From positions 1 to 33,225 of the forward strand of contig CALLPQ010000038.1 of assembly GCA_938015425.1 (NCBI GenBank): a stretch of DNA of 33,225 nucleotides, read 5' to 3'. Positions 6,132 through 15,760 of this stretch are shown one piece after another. A program made the position numbers and the translations under genes. This DNA comes from an uncultured Parvularculaceae bacterium. GTDB lineage: Bacteria > Pseudomonadota > Alphaproteobacteria > Caulobacterales > Parvularculaceae. How positions within the stretch are numbered: the first letter of the stretch is position 1; each line of letters begins with the position of its first letter. The notes beneath the pieces are model-generated. The model was not told the DNA's origin, made no database searches, and saw only the letters and a program-made list of their open reading frames with translations.

Positions 6132-9100
6132 ATGACAGAAAACACCATAATGACATTAGAGACATATCGTAAACAAATTCGCGCGAACACACTGATTAGT
6201 GAAACAACCCTTATCCCCCGGCTTCTTCCGCAAGCTGATATCGGAAATGCCGCGAGGTCCAGAGCCCAAGAAGCCGCGGCTGATTTCATCGAATCGGCTA
6301 GGACCAACGCAGGGCGATCCGGTTTGATCGACAAGTTTTTACAAGAATATGGTTTATCCACATCAGAAGGGGTGACCTTAATGCGCTTGGCCGAGGCTTT
6401 ATTGCGCACGCCCGATGTGGCAACTGCCGATGCGCTTATCCGCGATAAAGTCGAAGCGGGGGATTGGTCCACCCATCGGGGCAAAAGCCCGTTCCCTCTC
6501 GTCAATTTCTCGACCAACGCTTTAATGCTGACGGCCGCATGGCTTGATGAAGTGGAAGGAGATGCCCCCGCACGCAAAATGATGAAAGCAACTAAAGGTT
6601 TGCTGGATCGCGTGGGTGAGCCCGTCATTCGTGCATCGGTCGCCCAAGCCATGAAAATAATGGGCGAACATTTCGTCCTTGGGGAAACTATTGATGACGC
6701 CATGAAGCGGGGCAAATCTTTCGCGAAAAAAGGCTATCTGTTTTCTTTTGATATGTTGGGAGAAGCCGCTTTAACCAATGATGCCGCCGAGGAATATTTT
6801 AAAGACTATCAAGAAGCCATCGCCTCGATTACCCCCCACTGCACCCATGATAATGTTGCATTGAACCCCGGTATTTCTGTAAAATTATCAGCGCTTCATC
6901 CGCGGTATGAATATAATAAAAAATCCAGAGTGATGAGCGAGCTGGGCGATAAATTACGGCAATTAGCAATCAGCGCTAAAGACGCAAATATGGGTTTTAA
7001 TATAGATGCGGAAGAAGCAGACCGGCTTGATATTTCTCTTGACCTGATTGAAATGATGATGCGCGACCCCGCCCTTGACGGTTGGGATGGTTTTGGTGTG
7101 GTGGTGCAGGCCTATCAACGCCGTGCCGGTTTTGTTTTGGATTGGCTGGCAGCGTTGGCAAAAGAAACAGACCGCCGCATTATGGTCCGCTTGGTGAAAG
7201 GGGCCTATTGGGATACAGAGATCAAACGCGCCCAATCCATGGGCCTTTCAAGCTATCCTGTATTCACACGCAAGGTTTCAACCGATCTGAATTATTTAGC
7301 CTGTGCGCAAAAATTGTTTGATCATATAGATGTATTTTATCCGCAATTTGCGACCCATAACGCTTTAACCGCAACTAGCGTTCGGGAAATGGCCCAAAAC
7401 ATACACAAAGAACCTTATACTGATTATGAATTACAACGCCTTCACGGTATGGGAGAATTTTTACATGACACCATGATGGAAGACGGTGTGAGGTCACGGA
7501 TTTACGCACCTGTGGGCGGGCACAAAGAACTACTCCCCTACTTGGTACGCCGCCTTTTAGAAAATGGCGCCAACTCTTCCTTTGTTAATCAACTCATTGA
7601 TCCCGATTTATCCATTGAAGACATTGTCGCGTCCCCTTTTGTAGAGATGCAAGCCATTGACATTTACGAAAACCCCGCCATTCCCAACCCGCGCGATCTG
7701 TACCGTGAGGAATTCAAGAAGTCTCCCAGACTAGGCGCAAAAGGGATAGACATTACAGACCCAGACACAGCAAGCCGGTTAAGCGCTCTCGCCAATCAAA
7801 ACCATCCCCTCATCAACGCGCACCCTTTACCAAAAAAAGTCAATATTTTGAGGCCAGCCAGTTTCTTCACCCCCGCTGACGGTGTTAAAAACCCGGCTAA
7901 CCATCAAGAAACAATTGGCACGGTGAAACAATCCTCCTCTAAAGAGGTTAACGCCGCGATCAAGGCCGCCCGCAAGGCCCAGCCAAAATGGGCCACAACC
8001 GCGGCCAGCCAGCGCGCAAACCTATTAAACAAAACCGCCGATATGCTGGAAGAGCGTATGGATTTCTTTATGGGATTATGCGTTAAAGAGGCTGGCAAAA
8101 CATGGCTTGATGCGGATGCAGAAGTCAGGGAAGCGGTCGATTTCTGCCGCTATTATGCAGGTCAAGCGAACAATACCCCCCTGTCCCCCCCATTGGGGTT
8201 GATCGTTTGTATTTCCCCATGGAATTTTCCCCTTGCTATCTTTTTAGGCCAAGTCACCGCCGCCCTTGCCGCAGGCAATTGCGTATTAGCAAAACCGGCG
8301 GAACAAACACCTCTGATTGCATTCGAAGCCATAAAACTTCTTCACAATGCGGGTGTCCCCAAAGGGGTATTACATTATTTGCCCGGCGATGGTGAAACAA
8401 TTGGGCACAATCTGGTCTCCCATCACGACATTAACGGGGTTATTTTTACCGGTTCTACTCAAGTGGCAAACATCATTAACCGCACCCTAAGCCAAAAGAA
8501 CAATCCCGACACGGTTTTAATTGCAGAAACGGGCGGCATGAACGCCATGATCATTGATTCAACCGCCTTATTGGAACAAGCAGTGAATGATGTGATTTCA
8601 TCGGCCTTTCAAAGCGCGGGGCAAAGATGTTCCGCATGCCGCATTGTTTGTGTTCAAAGTGACATTGCCGACCAGTTTAATCAGATGTTAGCCGGCGCTA
8701 TGGCGGAACTTGCTATGGGGGACCCCGGTTTATTAAAAAGTGATATTGGTCCCGTCATCGATAAACAGGCCCAAACCAATATAAGCGATCATCTGGCCAT
8801 GATGGAAAAAGAGGCCAAAATAATTGCCAAAACACCAGCAAACAAAACCAACAACGCTACATTTGTTGCGCCGATTGCCTTTGAATTAAAAGATATTGCA
8901 TCCTTGAAACAAGAAATTTTTGGCCCCGTTTTGCACATGGTCCGATATGAAGCCCATGAACTTAAAAGCCTTGTGCAAACTATCAATAATTTGGGATATG
9001 GCCTCACCATGGGGATTCATACACGCATAGACGAAACCATGCATACCATTTTTAAAAATGCACGCATTGGCAATATATACGTCAATCGCAATCAAATCGG

Positions 9101-9929
9101 TGCGGTTGTGGGTGTGCAACCCTTCGGCGGAGAACGCGCCTCGGGCACCGGACCCAAAGCGGGCGGCCCCCATTACATTCACACCCTAACCCAAAGCACG
9201 CCAAACGCTATTGATGAAAAACATGAAAAAGGCAATACGCAAAACCCTTTCCCGGCACGCCCGCTTAACACGGCGGAGGAAAAAGCCCTTGCTAGTGCAA
9301 ACCAAGCCTTTCACGATTGGTCAATGGAAGCGGCAGAACAGATATTTTCATCCACTAAATATCCCCACCCAATGATCGACGACATTGCTAAATATTATGA
9401 AGAGCTATTTTCAACCGTGCACATCTTGCCCGGAACAACGGGGGAGTCTAACACGTTGCGATTACGTGGGCGCGGCACCATTGTCTGTCTCGGGTCAAGT
9501 TTAGGGGTTAGCTCCCACTCAGACCTTGAAACAACAAGCGATAGTCCGGCACAAGATTTCGACATTCTGCACCAACAAGCCATACTGGCCCTTGCCGCAG
9601 GAAACTCGATCATTGTGCCGCCAACAGACACATTAAAAGAAATTACCAAAACATTGACCAAACGCGGCGCACCCAAAAACCTTATCACTTTCTTGGCCCT
9701 TGACGATTTAAGCGAGGAGTTTTTTCATGCGTTAGAAATTAATGCTGTTGCCTTTGATGGGCCAGTAACGTCGCGTCATCATTTAAGACGTCTTTTAAGC
9801 AAAAGGGATGGCGCTATTATTCCGTTACTATCAACACAAAAAGAAATTCAATTTTGTGTAGAGCGGACACTGACCATTAATACCACAGCCGCTGGTGGTG
9901 ATGTCAAATTACTTTCACTCGAGTCTTGA
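6132..9929 (+). CDS. putA: Bifunctional proline dehydrogenase / L-glutamate-gamma-semialdehyde dehydrogenase PutA
   Basis: PutA oxidises proline to glutamate in two steps, passing electrons from FAD to quinone at the membrane and channelling the intermediate to an NAD-dependent dehydrogenase. From ATG 6132 the protein has 1265 residues. The PRODH barrel (about 70-470) shows VRLVKGAYWDTEIKRAQ, FATHNALT and YAPVGGHKELLPYLVRRLLE. The P5C dehydrogenase domain shows ISPWNFPLAIF, GQRCSACR with catalytic Cys833, QEIFGPVLH and QPFGGERASGTGPKAGG. After about residue 1050 comes a further ALDH-like C-terminal segment, as in type-B PutAs; there is no N-terminal ribbon-helix-helix, so it should not bind DNA itself. 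The frame is open back to 5964, but the extra 56 residues are low-quality and unlike the family, so 6132 (or ATG 6150) is preferred. Confidence 0.95.
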   Translation: MTENTIMTLETYRKQIRANTLISETTLIPRLLPQADIGNAARSRAQEAAADFIESARTNAGRSGLIDKFLQEYGLSTSEGVTLMRLAEALLRTPDVATADALIRDKVEAGDWSTHRGKSPFPLVNFSTNALMLTAAWLDEVEGDAPARKMMKATKGLLDRVGEPVIRASVAQAMKIMGEHFVLGETIDDAMKRGKSFAKKGYLFSFDMLGEAALTNDAAEEYFKDYQEAIASITPHCTHDNVALNPGISVKLSALHPRYEYNKKSRVMSELGDKLRQLAISAKDANMGFNIDAEEADRLDISLDLIEMMMRDPALDGWDGFGVVVQAYQRRAGFVLDWLAALAKETDRRIMVRLVKGAYWDTEIKRAQSMGLSSYPVFTRKVSTDLNYLACAQKLFDHIDVFYPQFATHNALTATSVREMAQNIHKEPYTDYELQRLHGMGEFLHDTMMEDGVRSRIYAPVGGHKELLPYLVRRLLENGANSSFVNQLIDPDLSIEDIVASPFVEMQAIDIYENPAIPNPRDLYREEFKKSPRLGAKGIDITDPDTASRLSALANQNHPLINAHPLPKKVNILRPASFFTPADGVKNPANHQETIGTVKQSSSKEVNAAIKAARKAQPKWATTAASQRANLLNKTADMLEERMDFFMGLCVKEAGKTWLDADAEVREAVDFCRYYAGQANNTPLSPPLGLIVCISPWNFPLAIFLGQVTAALAAGNCVLAKPAEQTPLIAFEAIKLLHNAGVPKGVLHYLPGDGETIGHNLVSHHDINGVIFTGSTQVANIINRTLSQKNNPDTVLIAETGGMNAMIIDSTALLEQAVNDVISSAFQSAGQRCSACRIVCVQSDIADQFNQMLAGAMAELAMGDPGLLKSDIGPVIDKQAQTNISDHLAMMEKEAKIIAKTPANKTNNATFVAPIAFELKDIASLKQEIFGPVLHMVRYEAHELKSLVQTINNLGYGLTMGIHTRIDETMHTIFKNARIGNIYVNRNQIGAVVGVQPFGGERASGTGPKAGGPHYIHTLTQSTPNAIDEKHEKGNTQNPFPARPLNTAEEKALASANQAFHDWSMEAAEQIFSSTKYPHPMIDDIAKYYEELFSTVHILPGTTGESNTLRLRGRGTIVCLGSSLGVSSHSDLETTSDSPAQDFDILHQQAILALAAGNSIIVPPTDTLKEITKTLTKRGAPKNLITFLALDDLSEEFFHALEINAVAFDGPVTSRHHLRRLLSKRDGAIIPLLSTQKEIQFCVERTLTINTTAAGGDVKLLSLES

Positions 9930-10180
9930 AAACCAAGATCAAAACTCCGTCATTTTAACTGATCCAACCGGTGGAGAATTAATGCATATTCCAAAATTGA
10001 ATAAGAGTGTAGAAAGGCATCAAAAAAGGGCTAAAAGATAATGAGTTAAACTCATCTTCGAAACATAAAGCGTTCATCGCGTAGATATGACGGTTTGCCG
10101 ATTTTCGCTTGATCGCCGCTTTAATGTACGCCATTGATAGGAACAATATAAAACCGGATTAAAAGGACACGCCCACGCGC
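9930..10180. other. Intergenic region after putA; possible 19-residue basic peptide
   Basis: No clear terminator was found after putA. One short frame deserves note: GGAG, five bases, then ATG at 9982, running to a TAA at 10041 and encoding MHIPKLNKSVERHQKRAKR, strongly basic. The Shine-Dalgarno match is better than that of many genes in this window, but the frame is so short that chance is a good explanation. The remainder carries the promoter of the kinase-regulator pair; AAGGA occurs about 15 bases before its ATG. Confidence 0.25.
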
Positions 10181-11440
10181 ATGAGTAAAATTGCATCCTC
10201 ATCCTATGACGAGATCCCCTCCCCGTCCGTCAACAAATCATCCGGCCATAAACCAAGCAAGCAAGGGCCTTTCATCGGGGAACCCCATATTCGCGGCAAC
10301 CAAGAAACAGAAATTGCAACAACGCGCAAAACCATGAACTGGTTTTTTGCTGATAAAAACAGACTATTTTGGACCTTTCAGGCTTTTGGTTGGTTAGGGT
10401 TTTTACTCCTCCACATTTTAACAACAGCACCGCAGGCTGGCGGGTTTTTCGTTTCCAAATTATTCTTTTCTTTTGCCTCTTCTTTTGTTGGGTTTTTAAC
10501 GTCGACAATCTTTCTACGTCCTATCTATCGTTATGCCCGCAACCAAAAGCCTATTTTACTTATATCCATTACACTCATTTCCTCCGTTTCCATGGCGATG
10601 ATTATGTCAGCCGTAAAATTACCGATTTTTATCGTTATTTTGGGGGAAGAATGGATACGCGATCGATTAGACCAATTCGGCACGTCCAATTTTTGGCAGT
10701 TATTATTGCCCGAATTACCCGTTAATATATTTTTGATTTTAACATGGGCCGGATTTTATTTTGGTATTAATTATTACCTTAGCCTGCGTAACGAAACAGA
10801 ACGCGCCTTGTTTTCTGCGCGACTTGCGGATCAAGCACAGTTAAAAATGTTGCGCTATCAACTTAATCCGCACTTTTTGTTCAATACACTGAATGCAATT
10901 TCTACATTAGTTTTATCAAAACAGAATAAGCACGCCAATACAATGCTTACCCAGCTTTCAGCATTTTTACGCTATTCTTTAGACAGCGATCCTTTACAAA
11001 AAACATCATTAGCAGATGAGATAAAAGCATTGCAGCTTTATCTGGAGATAGAAAAAACCCGTTTTGGTCAGCGCCTCACCGTTGTACAAGACATTGATGC
11101 TGAGGTCCTAAACGCAAAAGTTCCCTCGCTTATTCTTCAGCCAGCGATCGAGAACTCCATTAAATATGCCATTGGCGTAATGGAAAGTAGCGGCGAAATC
11201 CGCATCGTTGCGCAGCGTGAAAATAATGATCTTTTCTTGAGGGTTTGCGATAATGGACCCAATACACCCGAAGACCCCAATTCGATGTTTACCTCTAAAA
11301 CAGGGGTCGGCGTCGTCAATATGCGCGATCGGTTGAACCATATTTACGGTGATCAACATGCGTTTAAATTAACAAAATTAGTACCAAACGGTTTGTGTGT
11401 TTCTATGACCATTCCTTTTGAAACTATGGAGAGCAAATAG
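10181..11440 (+). CDS. LytS/AlgZ-type membrane sensor histidine kinase
   Basis: The sensor partner of the next gene. Four membrane helices (about 62-81, 88-112, 124-146, 178-201) form the input domain, without a separate periplasmic sensor. The His_kinase domain of the LytS/YehU type (PF06580) is marked by LRYQLNPHFLFNTLNAI, His231 being the phospho-acceptor. The ATP-binding domain has an N box PAIENSIKYA (321-330), VCDNGP (355-360) and GVGVVNMRDRL (375-385). The first 50 residues are polar and Ser/Pro-rich, predicted cytoplasmic and disordered; a start at ATG 10334 (Met52) would remove them but has no better ribosome-binding site. The stop TAG directly abuts the ATG of the regulator gene, so translation is probably coupled. 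Signal sensed: unknown. Confidence 0.93.
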   Translation: MSKIASSSYDEIPSPSVNKSSGHKPSKQGPFIGEPHIRGNQETEIATTRKTMNWFFADKNRLFWTFQAFGWLGFLLLHILTTAPQAGGFFVSKLFFSFASSFVGFLTSTIFLRPIYRYARNQKPILLISITLISSVSMAMIMSAVKLPIFIVILGEEWIRDRLDQFGTSNFWQLLLPELPVNIFLILTWAGFYFGINYYLSLRNETERALFSARLADQAQLKMLRYQLNPHFLFNTLNAISTLVLSKQNKHANTMLTQLSAFLRYSLDSDPLQKTSLADEIKALQLYLEIEKTRFGQRLTVVQDIDAEVLNAKVPSLILQPAIENSIKYAIGVMESSGEIRIVAQRENNDLFLRVCDNGPNTPEDPNSMFTSKTGVGVVNMRDRLNHIYGDQHAFKLTKLVPNGLCVSMTIPFETMESK

Positions 11441-12256
11441 ATGAGCGACGAAAAAATCAAAGTTTTGATTGTCGATGACGAACCCCTAGCCATACAAGGG
11501 CTGGAACTACGTCTCGCTGAGTTTGCAGAAGTCGATATTATCGGCACCGCAATTAACGGACGGGAAGCCATTCGGGAAATACGCAGCCTGCGCCCTGATC
11601 TGGTTTTTCTGGATATTCAAATGCCCGGGATTGACGGCCTTGGGGTTGTTCGGGCCTTGCTTGGGGGCGATATGCCGATGTTTGTTTTCGTCACCGCCTA
11701 TGACAAATATGCTATTGAAGCGTTCGAAGCCAATGCCCTTGATTATATTGTGAAACCTGTTGAGGAGGAGCGCTTAAAAGACGCGATCCATCGGGCCCGC
11801 GAAACCATGTCTTCAAAATCAGCATTGGGGCGCGAGAGCCAATTAGTAGAAATGCTATCAAGTTTCAACGAAGACGAACGAAACCGCATTAAGGAATTAC
11901 TTGAAGATAAGGAATGGAGCGAAAAAACACGTTACCCTGAACGTATGAGTTTTAAAGATGGCCTCAAAGTCATTGTTTTAAATACCAGCGAGATAGACTG
12001 GATCGACGCGGCCGGAGACTATATGTGTATCCATGCTGATGGAAAAACCCACATTATCCGGGAAACCATGAAAGCATTACAATCACGCCTTGACCCTGAA
12101 CGTTTTCAACGCATCCATCGTTCGGCCATTGTTAATGTTGAAAAAGTCAAAGAGTTACACCCACATTCAAACAGCGAATATTTTCTTGTTCTACATAACG
12201 GGCATGAGTTAAAATTATCGCGCTCATACAAAGATGTCATTACGCGATTTTTATAA
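11441..12256 (+). CDS. LytTR-family response regulator
   Basis: 271 residues. The receiver domain (5-122) has the acidic pair Asp12/Asp13, phospho-acceptor Asp58 in VFLDIQMPG, Thr85 and Lys105 (IVKPVEEERL). A charged linker (about 120-165) leads to a LytTR DNA-binding domain (about 170-270) with the typical IDWIDAAGDYMCIHADGK, RIHRSAIVNVEKV and LKLSRSYKDVI segments. LytTR regulators bind direct repeats in promoters and switch target genes when phosphorylated. The gene starts at the base after the kinase stop codon, forming a complete two-component pair. Its own targets are not evident; the neighbouring minus-strand esterase cluster is convergent, not divergent. Confidence 0.95.
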   Translation: MSDEKIKVLIVDDEPLAIQGLELRLAEFAEVDIIGTAINGREAIREIRSLRPDLVFLDIQMPGIDGLGVVRALLGGDMPMFVFVTAYDKYAIEAFEANALDYIVKPVEEERLKDAIHRARETMSSKSALGRESQLVEMLSSFNEDERNRIKELLEDKEWSEKTRYPERMSFKDGLKVIVLNTSEIDWIDAAGDYMCIHADGKTHIIRETMKALQSRLDPERFQRIHRSAIVNVEKVKELHPHSNSEYFLVLHNGHELKLSRSYKDVITRFL

Positions 12257-12282
12257 TTATTTTTGTTTGCACGCCGTAAAAA

Positions 12283-12296
12283 TTTGTGATCACAAA
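12283..12296. repeat. 14-bp perfect palindrome between convergent genes
   Basis: TTTGTGATCACAAA lies in the 60-base gap between the LytTR gene and the UPF0178 gene. Read on the minus strand it is a short stem (TTTGT/ACAAA) followed by TTTTT, so a weak intrinsic terminator for the minus-strand cluster is one reading. It also resembles a shortened CRP/FNR-type half-site pair, but the spacer is too short and the position is downstream of both genes. Confidence 0.4.
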
Positions 12297-12316
12297 AATA
12301 TGCGCATTTTATGTGG

Positions 12317-12820
12317 TTATAGTTGGCGCTGATAATGCACAATCATTTCATCAAGTGTTGAGAGGAAACGCGAGCGATCGGTTTTACTAAAAGGGGGTGG
12401 CCCTCCAATTTGCTCTCCCCCACCCCGCAAATCAGCCATGATTGCCCGTGTTGCAATCGCGGCCCCAATACTATCATCCGTAAACGGTTTTCCGTTGGGT
12501 GAAATTACTTTGGCGTTTGCTTTTAAACAACGGTCGGCCAGTAAGATATCAGCGGTAATGACAATTTTTTCTGCGTTGGCCAATTCAGCAATATGATCGT
12601 CAGCCGCATCAAACCCGTCACTCACCGTCACTTGATCTAAGAGGTTATGACGCGGTATTCGCAAATAACTATTGGAGACAAGGGTAACGCGCACACCATA
12701 CCGAAAAGCGACTTTATAGATTTCCTCTTTCACCGGACAGGCATCTGCATCCACCAGAATATGCACTTGCTCCGATAAAAGTGTTGAAGGGGGTGGTGTT
12801 GAGGGAGGGGTTGAAGACAT
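12317..12820 (-). CDS. UPF0178 (YaiI/YqxD) family protein
   Basis: A conserved bacterial family with a NYN/PIN-like nuclease fold; biochemical function is not established. Family signatures seen: HILVDADACPVKEEI (about 20-34), VSNSYLRIP, VSDGFDAADDHI, VITADILLADRCL, ISPNGKPFTDDSIG, and the ending GGPPPFSKTDRSRFLSTLDEMI. The acidic residues expected for metal binding in the fold (DADACP and the ADxxLADR segment) are present. The first 17 residues are Ser/Pro/Thr-rich and not part of the fold. The ATG follows the esterase stop with no gap (TAAATG), so translation is very likely coupled to the upstream gene. Length 167 is slightly above the family norm of about 150 because of the N-terminal tail. 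Confidence 0.9.
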   Translation of the reverse strand: MSSTPPSTPPPSTLLSEQVHILVDADACPVKEEIYKVAFRYGVRVTLVSNSYLRIPRHNLLDQVTVSDGFDAADDHIAELANAEKIVITADILLADRCLKANAKVISPNGKPFTDDSIGAAIATRAIMADLRGGGEQIGGPPPFSKTDRSRFLSTLDEMIVHYQRQL

Positions 12821-14650
12821 TTAAGAACATCCAGTGGATTGAATAATGGTTTCCAGACTTGGCAGCCACGCAACAATACCCCGGGCAATTTGACAACGTT
12901 GTTTATCATTTAAACGTTGATCATCGCGAAGGTCATTGGTTAACCTCTCGAGAGAATCCGCGCTATTTTTAAGATAGATACCCCCCTCTTTCTTTTTGTT
13001 TCTCACACTATCCAATACCAAAAAATTACCATCTTTATAGGGAGGCCATGAGGGAAGCCCAGCCCCTTGAGGTCGCCCATCTCTTGCAAACGTGGCCCAA
13101 TATCGCCCCATGGCCTGACTTAAAACTGTCCGGCTTTCCAGACTTTTCTTTTTAAAGATAATCTTATCGGCTGCACCGAACAATTTATAATGATTGAAAA
13201 CAAACGGGATTTCCATGCCATGGGCGGCGCCCAGCATTTTTCCCGTATTGGTAAACAAAAAAGACCCGCCATCATCCCAATCAAACCGATACGCATACAC
13301 ATTACCAAAGCCGCCAGCCGCCATTAACATGGCCGGCATATCAACAGAGCGTATACGCCACACCCGACTGGTATAATCAGAAGCCAAATCATAGAATTTT
13401 GAATTACGCGCAACAAAAAACTGCCCAAACCGCTTTTTCGTCAAGCGATCATCAAAGACTTGATATAATTTCATTTCGTCACGGTTTATGCCTGTCATAA
13501 TGGGGACTGCATTAAAATTTTCAGCAGATGCAAAAACATCCCTTAATGGCGTCTTTGGAATGGTAACCCCATCTTGAATTATCGTCGGTAAATCAAGGGA
13601 GCCACTTCCATTATCGTAAGCTTTAAACAAATCATCAATTGAAATCGCCCGTAAGCTTTGCGCAATATGTCCGCCCAATGCCTTTGCCCCGATTAGGGAG
13701 TTTACGATTTCATCGGACGGATTTACTCTGTCTCCTGTTTTTCCTTCAGCCTCTAGAATAGAAACACTATCGAAACTGCCCGATTGTATAATGGCACGGT
13801 GAAATAGGTCTTTCGCCAACGGGCTAGCCAATAAAGTAACAACATTGTGCCCCCCTGCGCTTTGTCCAAAAATGGTGACATTGTTTTTATTACCGCCGAA
13901 AGCCGCGACATTATCTTGCACCCATTTCAAAGCTGCAATTAAATCTAACGTTCCAAAATTTGCTGCTTTATCTAACGGATCAAGTGCAGACTCACGCAAA
14001 AGACCATTAGAAAAATACCCAAGCGGACCCAAACGATATTGCACCTCAACAAGTATCACATTTTCAGCCTGCGCTAATTTAGACCCGTCATAAATTTCTG
14101 AAGAACCAGAAACATTAGCCCCCCCATGAATCCAGACCATCACCGGCAAGGGATTTTCCCTATTATTTGGCACGGCGCTTGATGGCGCATAAATATCAAG
14201 CTTCAAACAATCTTCAGACCCTACCAATGTTCCGTATTCAACGTTTTCAATTTCATTAAAAGGCGTTGCTATTTGCGGGCAACGTTCTGCAAACTTGGTT
14301 CCATCATGAACTCCGTTTAGCATTGGCGCAGGGCGCGGGGCACGCCAACGATTATCCCCCGCTGTAGTGGCCCCATAAGGGATAGCGCGCCAAACATGGG
14401 CTCCGCTTAAAGCCTTAAACCCCAACACTTCTCCCGTCACTATGCGCCGCTTGGTGTCCGGATCTGCGATAATATCCTTTTGTACCGGTTCACTTTGCGC
14501 AAAGGCTAACGGCAATACAATCATGTTCATCATTAAACAGATCATCACATGCAAATAGCGATGTGATATTTTCAGTGATACCACCATCGCCAAACCCTGT
14601 TTGATAAAACCTGCAAAATGTGTCGTATAGTGAGCCATAAAATTAGTCAT
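12821..14650 (-). CDS. Exported type-B carboxylesterase
   Basis: Hydrolyses carboxylic esters; substrate not predictable. The 609-residue protein has a signal peptide ending near LPLAFA/Q (cleavage after about residue 51 from the first ATG). The alpha/beta-hydrolase core has the nucleophile elbow FGQSAGG (Ser264), the oxyanion HGGA (175-178), the likely acid in NRDE (Glu392) and catalytic His477 in AAHGME. Cys124 and Cys148 (SEDCLKLD) form the disulfide typical of the family. The first ATG at 14650 has AAGGG upstream, but ATG 14587 (Met22) also has AGGG at good spacing and would leave a more normal signal peptide. It sits 107 bases after the AEC transporter and is directly coupled to the UPF0178 gene. 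Confidence 0.93.
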   Translation of the reverse strand: MTNFMAHYTTHFAGFIKQGLAMVVSLKISHRYLHVMICLMMNMIVLPLAFAQSEPVQKDIIADPDTKRRIVTGEVLGFKALSGAHVWRAIPYGATTAGDNRWRAPRPAPMLNGVHDGTKFAERCPQIATPFNEIENVEYGTLVGSEDCLKLDIYAPSSAVPNNRENPLPVMVWIHGGANVSGSSEIYDGSKLAQAENVILVEVQYRLGPLGYFSNGLLRESALDPLDKAANFGTLDLIAALKWVQDNVAAFGGNKNNVTIFGQSAGGHNVVTLLASPLAKDLFHRAIIQSGSFDSVSILEAEGKTGDRVNPSDEIVNSLIGAKALGGHIAQSLRAISIDDLFKAYDNGSGSLDLPTIIQDGVTIPKTPLRDVFASAENFNAVPIMTGINRDEMKLYQVFDDRLTKKRFGQFFVARNSKFYDLASDYTSRVWRIRSVDMPAMLMAAGGFGNVYAYRFDWDDGGSFLFTNTGKMLGAAHGMEIPFVFNHYKLFGAADKIIFKKKSLESRTVLSQAMGRYWATFARDGRPQGAGLPSWPPYKDGNFLVLDSVRNKKKEGGIYLKNSADSLERLTNDLRDDQRLNDKQRCQIARGIVAWLPSLETIIQSTGCS

Positions 14651-14757
14651 AAACCCTTACCCGAATATAGATATTAAGCGTTACCAGCACGCAATTAGTC
14701 GACATGAAAAGAGTTTACCTCAAATAATTCAATCTCAAAGCAGTTTATCCAGCTTGA

Positions 14758-15729
14758 TCAGACTAATAAATATAAGATAAAACTAATACTTAAAACAGAC
14801 AAACAAGTGGTCACAGCGATTGCGGTTGCTGCCTCTTTCACATAGCGCCCACGCTGACTGGCTTGAATATAAACGGTTATGCCACTGGGCAAGATCGTGA
14901 ACAGCAAGCACGCCCCGATAATTGATTTATCGGTTATGCCGACCAGACTTAAGCCAATATAAACACATAAGGGAAATACAAGCATTTTCATCAAAGCAAT
15001 CAACAAAACAGCTTTTGAAAAAACCGCCGACCGTTCCACCTTGGTCGTCGATAAAAATAAACCCAATGAGAAAAGCGCCGTTGGCCCCGCCGCGCGGCCC
15101 AGAATATCAAGAAACGTCGCAATGGTGGCCGGCATTGGCAGCGGCAATAAACTATAAATAAATCCGCCAAGAGCCCCCATCACAATCGGATTTTTAAAAG
15201 GACGCAATGCGATTTCGCGCCAATGATAAGCTACCATATTATGGCTAGCTTCGCTTTTATCTTTTCCTTTTTTAATCCCCGCTTCAATCCGGGATTCTTC
15301 TTGAATAGTTTTTGCTGCAATTAAAATCGATGCAATCGTGATAATGGTAACACCTTCTACCAGCATCAAAACAACAAAAGGCCGTGCCAGACTTTCAACA
15401 GATTGCGCAATAGGTAAACCTAAAAATACAACGTTACCAAGCGTTGATCCATAAGCTTGAACACCAGCATCAGGCTTTTCTAATTTAAAATAGAACCGTC
15501 CGACCCCATAACTCATACCGAGGATTAGCAAGGCGGAAAATAAATAGACCCCTGCAAAAACACCATCACGCAATTGCATCGGGGCGCTTTGTGCGGTCAA
15601 CCCAAAGAGAGCAACCGGCATCGCAATTTTAAACACAAAGCGGTTCAAGGCACCGACGTCATCTTGCCCAATCACCCCAAACCGTCCGGCTAAAATGCCA
15701 ACAAAAATCACCGCAAAAAACGGAAACAC
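14758..15729 (-). CDS. AEC (auxin efflux carrier) family transporter
   Basis: AEC permeases are inner-membrane proteins with about ten helices; bacterial members move organic acids such as malate or malonate, and here the substrate is unknown. The frame from GTG 15729 has 323 residues with hydrophobic helices throughout, a central charged loop (about 145-172), the conserved glycine-rich YGSTLGNVVFLGLPIA motif in the first half and LFTILPSGITVYIQASQRG in the second. The GTG lacks a ribosome-binding site. In the same frame six codons upstream, GAGGGGGG (15754-15761) stands six bases before an ATC (15745-15747), and the extra residues A-V-F-S-I extend helix 1 as in family members, so initiation may occur upstream of the GTG. 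Possibly co-transcribed with the esterase. Confidence 0.9.
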   Translation of the reverse strand: MFPFFAVIFVGILAGRFGVIGQDDVGALNRFVFKIAMPVALFGLTAQSAPMQLRDGVFAGVYLFSALLILGMSYGVGRFYFKLEKPDAGVQAYGSTLGNVVFLGLPIAQSVESLARPFVVLMLVEGVTIITIASILIAAKTIQEESRIEAGIKKGKDKSEASHNMVAYHWREIALRPFKNPIVMGALGGFIYSLLPLPMPATIATFLDILGRAAGPTALFSLGLFLSTTKVERSAVFSKAVLLIALMKMLVFPLCVYIGLSLVGITDKSIIGACLLFTILPSGITVYIQASQRGRYVKEAATAIAVTTCLSVLSISFILYLLV

Positions 15730-15760
15730 GATTGAAAAAACAGCGATACCTAACCCCCCT

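Noticed and set aside
12283-12296. CRP/FNR binding site
   Set aside because: The symmetric halves are too close together (TGTGATCACA with no N6 spacer) and it lies downstream of both flanking genes.
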